A DNA stretch of 64,000 bases from the NCBI RefSeq assembly GCF_030464365.1, contig NZ_VCYI01000014.1, positions 1 to 64,000 of the forward strand, given 5' to 3'. The position numbers were made by a program, and so were the translations under genes. This DNA is from Methanoculleus methanifontis (GTDB lineage: Archaea; Halobacteriota; Methanomicrobia; Methanomicrobiales; Methanoculleaceae). Shown here in pieces: positions 35,552 to 43,860 of the stretch; position 1 is the first letter of the stretch, and every line of letters begins with the position of its first letter. Below the pieces are notes generated by a model. That model did not search any database and was not told the origin of the DNA. It was given only the letters and a program-made list of their open reading frames with translations.

Positions 35552-35953
35552 GGGATGGGATCGATCGGCTCCTCGACATCCTGGAAGCGATCAAGGAGAT
35601 TGAGCGGTATGCGATCCGGGGCAGAGACGCTTTTTTGCAGGACGAACTGGTGCAGGTCTGGATGATACACCATCTCCTGAACATCGGGGAAGCAGCCTCC
35701 CGCACTCGAAGACCGGAGGTCTTCTCACGCTCCGCTCCTTGAGGGAGCGTCGCGTCTTCCTCCTGATCTTCGAAGCGCTTCTCCCGACGTTCCCTGGAAG
35801 CAGGTGATCGGCCTTCGGAACATCCTGGTTCATGCATACTTCCGCGTGGATCCTCTGGAGGTCTGGGCGGTCGTGGATCACGATATCCCCGCACTCGGGG
35901 AAGAGGTCGCGGCGCTCCTCTCTTTGCTCGGCGGCACAGGAGGCGCCGGGTAG
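35548..35953 (+). pseudogene. hepT: HepT (DUF86) toxin gene broken by a hairpin insertion
   Basis: The 5' part reads as HepT: MRDGIDRLLDILEAIKEIER and on to MIHHLLNIGEAASR. It then runs into unrelated sequence and a stop at 35740-35742. From about 35756 a shifted frame resumes the family exactly: LPPDLRSASPDVPWKQVIGL, then RNILVHAYFRVDPLEVW (the RNxLVHxY-like toxin motif, R-N and H-A-Y) to a stop at 35953. Removing about 52 bases (35704-35755) rejoins the halves in frame. The toxin is therefore inactivated while mntA stays intact. Confidence 0.85.
35702..35755. repeat. Hairpin insertion inside hepT
   Basis: The inserted stretch contains two hairpins: GAAGACC-GGA-GGTCTTC (35709-35725) and ACGCTCC...GGAGCGT (about 35727-35750). 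It shares GCACTCGAAG exactly with the DUF421 insertion, and its CTTCTCACGCTCC (35721-35733) is the exact complement of GGAGCGTGAGAAG at 38244-38256 in the intergenic array. No clean target duplication is visible here. Confidence 0.7.
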
Positions 35954-36014
35954 AGTACCGTCTCCTTCCACCCCGGAAATCCGTTGCCAGCGGAAGGGGA
36001 GAGAACAGCCCCCT

Positions 36015-37265
36015 TCACGTGCCTTCGGGGTCGACGACCCTTCCCATGAAGAGGATCGTGCCGGAGTCCTTCTCAGTGATGAGGAAGACGAACGGGTGGT
36101 CCGCACGGAATACGGGCGCGGCACCTCCCCCCACCACAACGCCGGTCGCTGCCGCGGCCTCGGTACCCTCTTCGTTCACGTCGATGAACGCCTTGTGGAA
36201 GACCCCGGTGACGAAGAGGTCTCTCGTGCCGTCCATCCCCGAGAGATCGGCGGCATCATTGGCAAACGCCGTGGGCATCCCCATCGCCGCAAGCACCCCC
36301 GGAAGAGGATACCCCGTCTCCAGCGTGAACTTCGGGAAGAAGACCCTGACGTTCTGCGAGACCAGGGACGCCCGCAGGCCGGCAAGCCTCTCCGCGTCCA
36401 GGGCCTCCTCCGCAGCCGCCAGGGTGTCGTCCTTCGGCAGGAGGACGAGCATCGCGAGTTCGGTCTCGTTCCCGTGCGCGTACGGCATCTCGAGCACCCG
36501 GAGGGTATCGGTCTCCGCGTACGGGTAGACGGCGTTCCCGTGCATCATCGCGACAGTCACCGTCTCGTCCGGTCCGACCCGGAACTCCTCTTTTGTCGTC
36601 TCGTTCGCGTCGAACGGCTCGGTCCAGGTGCCCTTGAAGTAGATCGCGTTCGTGATCACGAGCCGGGTCAGCGGGTCGATCGAGCCGGGCGGCAGGAGGT
36701 CGCGGATCTTCTCTTCGGTCTCTCCCTCCACCCACCGGTTGATCGTCTCCCGCGACCCCCCGGGGTCATTGATGAAGTCGAGGTTCGTGACGTTCGCCCC
36801 GTACCAGCGGGTGGCCGTGTCGATGTACTCCGGGAGGAACGTATATGTCTTCTCTGCCCAGAGGGCGTTTGCGGTGCGGAGCGTGTAACTGGCGTCCCTG
36901 CTATTCAGGCCGGCATCAAGCCCGGCAATGCCCTCCCGCCGGAGGGTAGCATTCGCCGGAAGGTGCAGCACCGATTCGATCTCGTCGGCGGTCGTGCCGC
37001 GAGCGCCCTCGCAGGTGATCGCGAGGGCCGAGGTGATGCTGTAGGGCGAGAAGAAGAGGTTGTCTCCCGCATGCGCCGGCTCGGCCGCGAGGCGCCGGTA
37101 GAGGTCGAACGCAAACCGGTTGTTCCCGGTTGCCACGCTATCGTCGGCTACGGATTCACCGGAGACTGAAGTCGTGCTCAGAGGTACGGTCCCGCAGACA
37201 GCCAGTCCTGCAACAATGAGCGCCAGAACCAGGATGCCTATTCCGGAGATCAATAGTCTTTTCAT
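36015..37265 (-). CDS. Serpin (serine protease inhibitor), membrane-anchored or secreted
   Basis: A full-length serpin of 416 residues. It begins with a signal segment (MKRLLISGIGILVLALIVAG) followed by LAVCGT, which could be a lipid-attached cysteine or a cleavage site. Serpin landmarks are NLFFSPYSITSALA, NAIYFKGTWTEPFD, the hinge DVNEEGTEAAAATG and the C-terminal HPFVFLITEKDSGTILFMGR. The hinge with small residues marks an inhibitory serpin. Counting from it, the P1 position falls in GGG-AAPVF, so the bait is Gly or Ala, pointing to an elastase- or subtilisin-like protease. Serpins are rare in archaea; the next gene upstream is a likely regulator. Confidence 0.92.
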   Translation of the reverse strand: MKRLLISGIGILVLALIVAGLAVCGTVPLSTTSVSGESVADDSVATGNNRFAFDLYRRLAAEPAHAGDNLFFSPYSITSALAITCEGARGTTADEIESVLHLPANATLRREGIAGLDAGLNSRDASYTLRTANALWAEKTYTFLPEYIDTATRWYGANVTNLDFINDPGGSRETINRWVEGETEEKIRDLLPPGSIDPLTRLVITNAIYFKGTWTEPFDANETTKEEFRVGPDETVTVAMMHGNAVYPYAETDTLRVLEMPYAHGNETELAMLVLLPKDDTLAAAEEALDAERLAGLRASLVSQNVRVFFPKFTLETGYPLPGVLAAMGMPTAFANDAADLSGMDGTRDLFVTGVFHKAFIDVNEEGTEAAAATGVVVGGGAAPVFRADHPFVFLITEKDSGTILFMGRVVDPEGT

Positions 37266-37412
37266 CGTTCTCTCCCGTGGATGGCTTCGAGGTGGCCGGT
37301 GATCCGCGAACCGGGTAGCTTCCGGACATCCACACGGAGTCTTTCTGCAGGAAGACGATAATACCGGCGAAAGCGTTCGATCCCGGTCGAACGGGTTCAA
37401 AAATTATATCAG

Positions 37413-38012
37413 TCACGTAACTTCCCCACTTGCAGGACCGGGGGGCTGCGTCGCCGCACGCCTCTTCCGCCACCGGGCGCAGGCATACGCCACCAGGACT
37501 CCCCCGATCACCGCGAGCGCGATCCCGGCAACGAGCAGTTCCACGGGAGGCCCCTCCGGGACCGGGAGACCGCCCCCTCCCGCAAGCGGGGGCACCGGCA
37601 CTTCCCGGATCGGCGCGGTCAGGAAGGCCGCGAGGGCACAGACGCCTCCGGCGAGGCTCGCCAATCCCGCAGCCAGGAGGATCCGGATCCGGGTGCTGCC
37701 GTGCGGCTGCAGGAGGGCCTGCCCCTCCGGCGTGAGCGCGTAGTACACCCAGGCGTGCCCGTCGTCCCCGGCGGCAACGAAACCGGCGTCGGCAAGCCTC
37801 TGCAGGTGGTGATGAACCGTGGACTTTGCCAGGCCGAGGTCGGCCGCGAGCTCCGTAATCGTCATCCTGCGTGTATGCAGGGTCTTTAACATATCAAGCC
37901 GGGTCCCTGATGCGAGCACCTCGAATGTCTCCTTTGTCAGGACGATATCGACCGGCTCCATAGGGGAGTAGTTCGGAAAGACGGGATATAACGATTCCGT
38001 TATCGTCCACAT
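37413..38012 (-). CDS. ArsR-like helix-turn-helix regulator with C-terminal membrane helices
   Basis: A 199-residue protein (start 38012, or more likely ATG 37961 opening MEPVDIVLTKETFEVLASGT). The winged helix is TRLDMLKTLHTRRMTITELA and DLGLAKSTVHHHLQRLADAG, with a wing ending YYALTPEGQALL. After it come two membrane helices (about 130-155 and 165-190) and a basic tail. Membrane-bound one-component regulators of this type occur in archaea. It lies directly upstream of the serpin on the same strand and probably controls it; that is inference from position. Confidence 0.82.
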   Translation of the reverse strand: MWTITESLYPVFPNYSPMEPVDIVLTKETFEVLASGTRLDMLKTLHTRRMTITELAADLGLAKSTVHHHLQRLADAGFVAAGDDGHAWVYYALTPEGQALLQPHGSTRIRILLAAGLASLAGGVCALAAFLTAPIREVPVPPLAGGGGLPVPEGPPVELLVAGIALAVIGGVLVAYACARWRKRRAATQPPGPASGEVT

Positions 38013-38611
38013 CGTAAAAAAGAAGCCTCCTCATGCGGCCGGGTCGAGTGAGAGCAGGGGACGGCCCGTGCGTCCCCCTTACAGAGGTTTACCTAGTACT
38101 TGTTGTCATCTAAACCTAAAATCCGACATCACCTTCGCAGTTTCGCGTGAGACTGTACCGCCTCTATACCAAAACCTCACGCGAAGTGCGAGCGTAGCGA
38201 GCTTGAGCACCGCTAGGTGCGAGCCGCGACTGTCCACAGGACGGGAGCGTGAGAAGCCGTAGGCTTCGAGCCGCGAAGGACGCGAATACTGAGCGATACC
38301 TGCCGGCAACTTCACTTCGCGGCTTCGCGCTCTTCGCGTGAGACCATGGTTGCCGTCCTGGTACATGCAAGAAATTTCTATAATAAGATGACACGGTGCA
38401 CTAGTGCAATGATTCCAAACTAACCGGCCAACCCGACCTTCATCGTATCTCCCACGGGACGCTCCTATCCACCCCCACCCAGAGGGCGGGGGCAGTCGTG
38501 GCGATACCCTACGGGAAGCCGTGCCAGGGCATCTCCGAACTATAACCTTCCGAAGAGTGCGAAATCTAGTCGGCACCCCTCTGATTGTACTGCTGATTGA
38601 GAATCGATGCA
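38013..38611. repeat. 600-base hairpin-rich gap (third repeat array)
   Basis: No gene is supported here. The stretch holds TTCGCGTGAG (38142-38151) and its exact complement CTCACGCGAA (38176-38185), another TTCGCGTGAG at 38333-38342, a GAGCACC-GCTA-GGTGCGAG hairpin near 38203-38222, and GGAGCGTGAGAAG...CTTCGAG (38244-38270), which matches the hepT insertion. Its right part, GTGGCGATACCCTACG at 38499-38514 after a GC-rich run, resembles the end of the elements at 21.8 and 56.7 kb. Reading frames across it are by-products of the repeats. Confidence 0.65.
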
Positions 38612-39328
38612 CTAGTCTTCCGGTTTCTTCCCGGCCGCACAGACATTATACGCCAGGTACGGCAGTTTCTCCTCGATGATCGGCTCCACCTTCCTTGCGA
38701 GGTTGAAGACCGGGTTGGCGAGGTTTAAGTGCGCAAACGAGCAGCGGCCGACTGATATATCCGTAAATCCGGCCTCGCGGAAGAGCCCCGTGATCTCGGT
38801 GTTGGTGTAGTAATGTTCGTCGAAGTATCCGACGCCCACCTTTTTCAAGCCGACTTTCTCCCCCATCTGGTAGACAAGCGGCACGATGCTCGTAAAGACC
38901 GTCCTTGATAAGGTGCAGACCGCGATCCTGCCGCCGGGCTTTAAGACCCGGTAGCACTCCCGGAGCATCCCCTCCGGGTCGGGGACGTAGCTGAAAGCGA
39001 GCAGGCTCGCGAGGGCGTCGAAGGTGCCGTCCTTGAACGGGAGGACGTCGGCTGTACCGACGCAGAACCCGCTCTCCGGGCACCGCTGCCGCCCGTGCCT
39101 GACCATTCCCGGGCTGATATCGAGCCCGAAGGCCCGGCCCCCTTCCTCGACGTAGCGCTGCACGAAAAGCCCGGTCCCGCACCCGACGTCGAGGAGGAAC
39201 CCGCCCTTCGGGAGTTCGTTCATCACGTGTTCGGAGATGTGCCCGTGGTAATACTTCCCGCGGCTGCCGTCGTAGCGCTCGTCGTAGATATCCGCGACCT
39301 CGTCATAATGCTGCTGTACTTTCTTCAC
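38612..39328 (-). CDS. SAM-dependent methyltransferase (class I)
   Basis: A 238-residue methyltransferase. The GTG at 39328 has a strong ribosome-binding site GGGAGGTG and opens VKKVQQHYDEVADIYDERYD, the usual N-terminus of UbiE/Methyltransf_11 proteins. SAM motif I is FLLDVGCGTGLF, post-I AFGLDISPGM, and motif III RVLKPGGRIAVCTL. It overlaps the RFC gene by 26 bases and is last of the long leftward operon. Substrate unknown (quinone-like, lipid or small molecule). Confidence 0.88.
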   Translation of the reverse strand: MKKVQQHYDEVADIYDERYDGSRGKYYHGHISEHVMNELPKGGFLLDVGCGTGLFVQRYVEEGGRAFGLDISPGMVRHGRQRCPESGFCVGTADVLPFKDGTFDALASLLAFSYVPDPEGMLRECYRVLKPGGRIAVCTLSRTVFTSIVPLVYQMGEKVGLKKVGVGYFDEHYYTNTEITGLFREAGFTDISVGRCSFAHLNLANPVFNLARKVEPIIEEKLPYLAYNVCAAGKKPED

Positions 39329-40313
39329 TGAACACCTCCCGGGCGATCCGGGCAAGGAGTGCATTGATCTGCACAAAATCGTTTGCGTTGTGGGAGAGCC
39401 GGAGATCCGCGTCGGCGAGCGCAACGGCAAGGGCCGGGTGGTTGTACTCGCGCCTGACCACCTCCCGGAGTTCGCCGACGACCTCCCGCGCCGAGAGCCC
39501 GTACTCGATCATCAGCGACTCGGCGATCCGGCGGGCGGCGTTGAAGTTGCCGTCCCGGAGGGCGACGAACGCGGACGTAGCGACGTTTGCGGTCTCGGAA
39601 CGCGAGATCTCCGCAAGATCGAAGTCCTTCTCCGCTCTCGCGGCTATCTGCAGGTACATGATCGCACGCCGCAGGTCTCCCTGCGCGGCATACACGATCA
39701 GGTCGAGATCGTCGGCCGGAACCGCGGCACCTTCCGCGGCGAGGATCTCCTCGAGCCGGGCGCGGACGAGCCCGCTCTCGATCGGGGCGAAGAAGAGCGG
39801 CAGGCAGCGCGACGCGATGGCCGGAATGATGGCCGAGGGCCGGACGGTGACGAAGACAAACCGGCAGGTGGCGCTGTATCGCTCCATCGTCCGGCGCAGG
39901 GCCTGCTGCGCCTCGAACGTCAGGCCGTGCGCGTCCTCAAAGACCATCAGTTTGAAGTCGGCGTCGAGCGGCCGCATCGAGGCGTACCACTTCACGATCT
40001 GTTTGAAGTTGACGATCAGGCTCCGGTCCTTGCGGTAGATCATGCTGAACCGCTCATCCGTCTCGAGCGCGCTCCTCCCCCTTCCGAGAAGGTCGGTCGC
40101 GCTGAAGACGGTCGTGTTCGCCTTCCAGTTCTCGCCGTAGAGCCTTTTTGCGAGACACTCGACGGCCGCGGTCTTCCCGGTGCCGTGCGGGCCGGAGATG
40201 AGCATGTGGGGCACGCTCCCGGAATCTGCAAACGCCGTTACGTGGCGAACGACCTCGTCCTGTCCGATGATATCGTCGCACCGCCTCGGGCGGTAGACCT
40301 CACTCCAGAGCAT
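39303..40313 (-). CDS. rfcS2: Replication factor C small subunit 2 (divergent paralogue)
   Basis: AAA+ clamp-loader subunit that loads the PCNA ring. The 336-residue protein has RFC box II-like YRPRRCDDIIGQDEVV, Walker A GPHGTGKTAA, the ALRRTMERYSATCRFVFVT segment, and the SRC arginine-finger motif. It differs from the other small subunit in the window (51269-52243) by FEDAHG in place of DEADAL in Walker B and by a degenerate sensor region. Some euryarchaea have two small subunits of this kind plus a large one. It sits in the CoA operon rather than beside PCNA genes. Confidence 0.85.
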   Translation of the reverse strand: MLWSEVYRPRRCDDIIGQDEVVRHVTAFADSGSVPHMLISGPHGTGKTAAVECLAKRLYGENWKANTTVFSATDLLGRGRSALETDERFSMIYRKDRSLIVNFKQIVKWYASMRPLDADFKLMVFEDAHGLTFEAQQALRRTMERYSATCRFVFVTVRPSAIIPAIASRCLPLFFAPIESGLVRARLEEILAAEGAAVPADDLDLIVYAAQGDLRRAIMYLQIAARAEKDFDLAEISRSETANVATSAFVALRDGNFNAARRIAESLMIEYGLSAREVVGELREVVRREYNHPALAVALADADLRLSHNANDFVQINALLARIAREVFSEESTAAL

Positions 40314-41031
40314 GGGCCAGTCTCTCTCTCATCTCATCTATTGCCGCCCGGAGAAGATAGGTATTGTCAAGCGAGGCGATCAGATGTTCAGCCTCGCCGG
40401 CCTCAAGGGAGGCACACGCCGCGGCGATCGCCGGAATGGCGCGCGTCACCTCGTCGACGATCGCCAGCGTCGCGGTGCGGGCGGTCCGGGAGAGCGGGTT
40501 TAGGTCGACGGTGATGACCGCCTTACCCATCTCCCGGAGCGCGGCGCACCGGTCCCCGTCCTCGAGCGGCACCAGCACCACGTCGGCGTCCCCGATCCCC
40601 TCGCGAAGGCAGAGCGCCCGGTCGTGGGAGAGCGGGACGATCCGCTCCGGCGTACCCGTGAGGACACGGACGCCGTGCTCCGTAAGGAGCCGGTTGATCC
40701 GCTCGATTCGTTCCTCCGTCCGGTGAAAGAGGTTTACTTCGACGTCGGCGCCGCTCGCCCGCTGGAGCGCCGCGATCTCCGCCGCCGCAAGCGCCGCCGT
40801 GTTGCCGTTCACCGATATCACCGCGTGCCGTGCGGCGAGAAGCATCGCGGCGGCCGTCCGCTCGGCGAGGGCGGCGCTTTCGGTCGTCTTCTCGCTGAGC
40901 AGGTAATCGAACGCCTCCCCGCGCCCGTGGGCGGCGAGCCCTTCCGGTGCGACGATACCCTCGCGGGCGCACCGGGCAATTCGTTCACGGGCGACAAGGG
41001 AGCGGTAGCGTGGATGGTCTTTTGGAATCAT
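40300..41031 (-). CDS. 4-phosphopantoate--beta-alanine ligase (phosphopantothenate synthetase)
   Basis: Archaeal enzyme (formerly DUF137) that joins 4-phosphopantoate and beta-alanine using ATP, replacing bacterial PanC. The 243-residue protein shows IPKDHPRYRSLVARERI at the N-terminus, VISVNGNTAALA (nucleotide loop), GIGDADVVLVPLEDGDR and VITVDLNPLSRTARTA. Its gene overlaps pantoate kinase by 4 bases and RFC small subunit 2 by 14 bases. Together with the kinase and CoaBC it gives three consecutive steps to phosphopantetheine. Confidence 0.92.
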   Translation of the reverse strand: MIPKDHPRYRSLVARERIARCAREGIVAPEGLAAHGRGEAFDYLLSEKTTESAALAERTAAAMLLAARHAVISVNGNTAALAAAEIAALQRASGADVEVNLFHRTEERIERINRLLTEHGVRVLTGTPERIVPLSHDRALCLREGIGDADVVLVPLEDGDRCAALREMGKAVITVDLNPLSRTARTATLAIVDEVTRAIPAIAAACASLEAGEAEHLIASLDNTYLLRAAIDEMRERLAHALE

Positions 41032-41870
41032 GGTTTCACCTCGATCAGGTATGCGCCGCGGCGTGCGACGTGGAGGGTGTAGACCTCTCCGAACCGGGAG
41101 AGCACCTCCTCCGCAGCCCCGCCTGTGGCAAAGACGCCGTTTCCAAGCATCGTCATACTCGCCGGGACTCTCTCGGCGTCGCAGGCTTCGAGCACCCGCC
41201 GCACCCCCGGCGCGACGAGCCTGCTCTTCTCGGCGAACCCCCGCGAGAGCCAGCAGAAGTCAGCGAGGTCACGGGGGCAGCGGTCCGGGAACGCGGCGGC
41301 GATCCGTGCCATCGTCCCTGAGGACGAGAGAACCGAGGCGGTCGGGAGCGCCCCGAGGCTCACGGCGTAGAGGGGCTCTTCCGGATAGATGCGGGTGATA
41401 TCCGCGTGAATCCCCGCTCCCTTCCGGCAGACGACCCCGCCGGAGATGCTCGCGGCGACATCCCCGAGCCCGGTGCGGTGGAGTACCTCGGCCTCGTGTG
41501 CTCGTGCGGCCACCTCGTCCGCGGAAAGATCGAGATCGAAGAGACGATTTGCCGCCGTGAGCGTCGCAAGCAACGCCGCCGCCGAGAGCCCGAACCCGGC
41601 GCCGATGGGAAGCCGGCACTCCGTCGTGACGCAGGCGGCGACACCCAGCCGTTCGAGGGCGTACTCGACCGGCGGCGATCCGGTGCTCGCGTGACCCTGC
41701 CGGACGACCTGGACGCTCGTTTCGCGGGCCTTCTCGACCGTCGAGCGCACCCCTTCACTGATGACCACGCCGGCCCCGACGCTCCCGGTCTCCTCCGGGC
41801 CGATTCCTTCGACGCGCCTGAAGTAGCCGGATATATGCCCGGGAGAGAAGGCTACAGCAGTTCTGACCAT
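41028..41870 (-). CDS. Pantoate kinase (archaeal, GHMP family)
   Basis: Phosphorylates pantoate, the archaeal first step replacing the bacterial route through pantothenate. The 280-residue GHMP kinase begins VAFSPGHISGYF, has the phosphate loop LPIGAGFGLSAAALLATLTA near residue 86, the acidic HRTGLGDVAASISGG motif, and a C-terminal MLGNGVFATGG. It overlaps CoaBC by 19 bases and the ligase by 4. Confidence 0.93.
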   Translation of the reverse strand: MVRTAVAFSPGHISGYFRRVEGIGPEETGSVGAGVVISEGVRSTVEKARETSVQVVRQGHASTGSPPVEYALERLGVAACVTTECRLPIGAGFGLSAAALLATLTAANRLFDLDLSADEVAARAHEAEVLHRTGLGDVAASISGGVVCRKGAGIHADITRIYPEEPLYAVSLGALPTASVLSSSGTMARIAAAFPDRCPRDLADFCWLSRGFAEKSRLVAPGVRRVLEACDAERVPASMTMLGNGVFATGGAAEEVLSRFGEVYTLHVARRGAYLIEVKP

Positions 41871-42982
41871 ATCGCTCTGGCGGCCTCCTCTTTGTTCCCG
41901 GAGACGTCCCGCGTCCCGCCGGCGCTCATAATACGAAACGATCCCTCCGCCGCGCCCATCGTCGGGGGAGCGTTCACGACGACGACGCTCGCGCCGGCGT
42001 CAAGCATCGCTCTCGCCTGCTTCTCCTCGTCCCAGCCCAGTTTGAACGCCACCGTCACGGGGTTGCACGCCGCCGCCACCTCGTCGATGACCTTCGGGAG
42101 GGGGTCGAGCCGGACGGTCCGGGGCGACCCGCTCGGGATCTTCCCCTCGTGCCGTTCGGGGGCAAAGTCCGATATCGCGGCCGCGCTGACGTAGATGTCG
42201 ACCCCTTCGTCGCGGCAGACCGAGAGAACCGCGTCCCGCATCCCGGCCGCGGTCGTGGCGCAGATGTTTCGGACGCAGGGGAACGACCCGCTGTGTACCA
42301 CCGTCACGTCCGCCCCGAGCCGGAAGGCCTCGAGCGCGAGCGCCCTCCCCATCCGTCCGGTCGACCGGGTGGTGAGGACCCGGATGTCGTCGAGGGGTTC
42401 TGCGCACGCCCCGCTCGTGATCAGCACCCGTTTCCCCGCGAGGGGCCGGCCCGAGACCGCCCGTTCGGCGTGGAGGACGATCGTATCGGTATCGGTAATC
42501 TTCGCCTTCTCCTCCTCGATCCGGGGATCGACGACGTCGATGCCCCAGGAGCAGAGCCGCCGGAGATTCTCCACGACCCCCGGGTGGCGGTACATGCTCT
42601 CGTGCATCGCCGGGACGACCACCACCGGCATCCCCCGGCCGAGCGCCGTCGTCGCGAAGGTCGTGACCGTTGTATCGTCGATCCCGCAGGCGATCTTACC
42701 GACGGTATTGGCCGTGCAGGGTGCGACGAGCAGGAGGTCGGCCTCCCCGCCCTCCCCGCAGTAGAGGACGTGCTCCACCAGGCCGGTGATCCGGGTGATT
42801 ACCGGGCGCCCCGTCGCGTAGGTCAGGGCGTCGGGGTGGACGATCCCGGCTGCTGCCTCCGTCATCACCGCCTGCACCGTCGCCCCCCTGCGGCGCAGGG
42901 CGTGAGCGAGTTTCACCGTCTCGACGGCCGCGATGCTCCCCGTCACGGCAAGCACCACTGTTTTTCCCGAAAACGTCTTCAC
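41852..42982 (-). CDS. coaBC: Bifunctional CoaBC: phosphopantothenoylcysteine decarboxylase / synthase
   Basis: CoaC half (about 1-180): flavoprotein with VVLAVTGSIAAVET, LLLVAPCTANTVGKIACGI and the catalytic AMHESMYRHP. CoaB half (about 190-376): VLITSGACAEPLDDIRVLTTRSTGRMG, YVSAAAISDFAPE and AFKLGWDEE. The GTG at 42982, overlapping the Taw2-like gene by 4 bases, fits the CoaC N-terminus. With the next two genes it forms the CoA biosynthetic core of this operon. Confidence 0.93.
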   Translation of the reverse strand: MKTFSGKTVVLAVTGSIAAVETVKLAHALRRRGATVQAVMTEAAAGIVHPDALTYATGRPVITRITGLVEHVLYCGEGGEADLLLVAPCTANTVGKIACGIDDTTVTTFATTALGRGMPVVVVPAMHESMYRHPGVVENLRRLCSWGIDVVDPRIEEEKAKITDTDTIVLHAERAVSGRPLAGKRVLITSGACAEPLDDIRVLTTRSTGRMGRALALEAFRLGADVTVVHSGSFPCVRNICATTAAGMRDAVLSVCRDEGVDIYVSAAAISDFAPERHEGKIPSGSPRTVRLDPLPKVIDEVAAACNPVTVAFKLGWDEEKQARAMLDAGASVVVVNAPPTMGAAEGSFRIMSAGGTRDVSGNKEEAARAIWSELL

Positions 42983-43860
42983 GATATCGTCACATCCTGG
43001 ACCATGTGCCACGCGTGCGGGCCGTATTTCTTCACCCGGCGGGAGGTCACCGCCGCCGAAAACCCGGCCTCATCCACCCGTTCCCGGATCGTCTCGTTCA
43101 CGTCCCCGATGCTATGGATGTGGAGCACGCTCCCCTCCCGGACATGGGCGAGGACGTCACCGAGCATCGATGGCGCGTCGAAATGTCCCATCAGGATCCG
43201 ATCGTAGACCCCGGAGAGGAGTTCCCGGCAGTCGCCGAGTTCTCCTGTGACCCGGCCTCGAACGCGGTTTGCCATAATGTTTCGTTGCAGGTATTCAAAG
43301 GCTATTGGGTTGATCTCCATTGCGTGAACCCGTGCACCGCTCATGGCCGCCGGTATGGTGAAGTAGCCGATTCCGGCGAACATGTCGGCGACCCGCTCGC
43401 CGGGCCGGACAAGAGAGGCAATCCTCGCCTTTTCGTTGCGGTTGCCCTGCGAAAACATCACCTTTGTCGGATCGAGGAAGAAGGTGTAGCCCTGCTCGCG
43501 GTGCCGCACCTCACCGGCGGTGCCGTAGAGGACCTCAATGTCCGGGATGCGCATCTCGCTCAAAAACCCCTTCACCTGGACGACGCCCCGGGGACGGCAG
43601 TGCTCCACGATTGCGGTAAGTTCCTCCTTCGTCGGCGCGTCGCCGTGGACGACCGCAACGTCGCCGAGGAGGTGGTAGCCGCGGCCCCGGTAGGTCTCCC
43701 GCTCGGGGAGGTCCGTATCGGCAAAATAGCCCTCCCTGACCGGAACCCAGGCGACGCCGCCCTCGACATACGGCCGGCGGGAGGGATCCACCCACTCCGC
43801 GTCCGCGATATCGGCGAGAGCAGCCGCCGGCACCTTCCGCGCACGCATGACAGAACTCAC
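42979..43860 (-). CDS. taw2: Trm5/Tyw2-family tRNA-modifying enzyme, probably Taw2
   Basis: A 293-residue Rossmann-fold SAM enzyme of the Trm5/TYW2 family that works on tRNA-Phe position 37. SAM motif VADMFAGIGYFTIPAAMSGA, then AMEINPIAFEYLQRNI. Trm5 methyltransferases need an NLP/NPP motif; here the place is taken by GHFDAPSM followed by SVLHIHSIGD, which is closer to the aminocarboxypropyl transferase TYW2/Taw2 (GLIPSS...LHIH). So wyosine side-chain synthesis is more likely than G37 methylation. It overlaps NMD3 and CoaBC by 4 bases each. Confidence 0.75.
   Translation of the reverse strand: MSSVMRARKVPAAALADIADAEWVDPSRRPYVEGGVAWVPVREGYFADTDLPERETYRGRGYHLLGDVAVVHGDAPTKEELTAIVEHCRPRGVVQVKGFLSEMRIPDIEVLYGTAGEVRHREQGYTFFLDPTKVMFSQGNRNEKARIASLVRPGERVADMFAGIGYFTIPAAMSGARVHAMEINPIAFEYLQRNIMANRVRGRVTGELGDCRELLSGVYDRILMGHFDAPSMLGDVLAHVREGSVLHIHSIGDVNETIRERVDEAGFSAAVTSRRVKKYGPHAWHMVQDVTIS

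Noticed and set aside
38106-38612. 168-codon minus-strand frame across the hairpin-rich gap
   Set aside because: Its sequence is produced by the hairpin repeats (SRGSHLAVLKLATLALR-type) and has no start signal or family.
41185-41200. CTTCGAGCACCCG within pantoate kinase, like the hairpin units
   Set aside because: It encodes normal conserved protein (LEACDAERV), does not form a hairpin, and does not disturb the frame.
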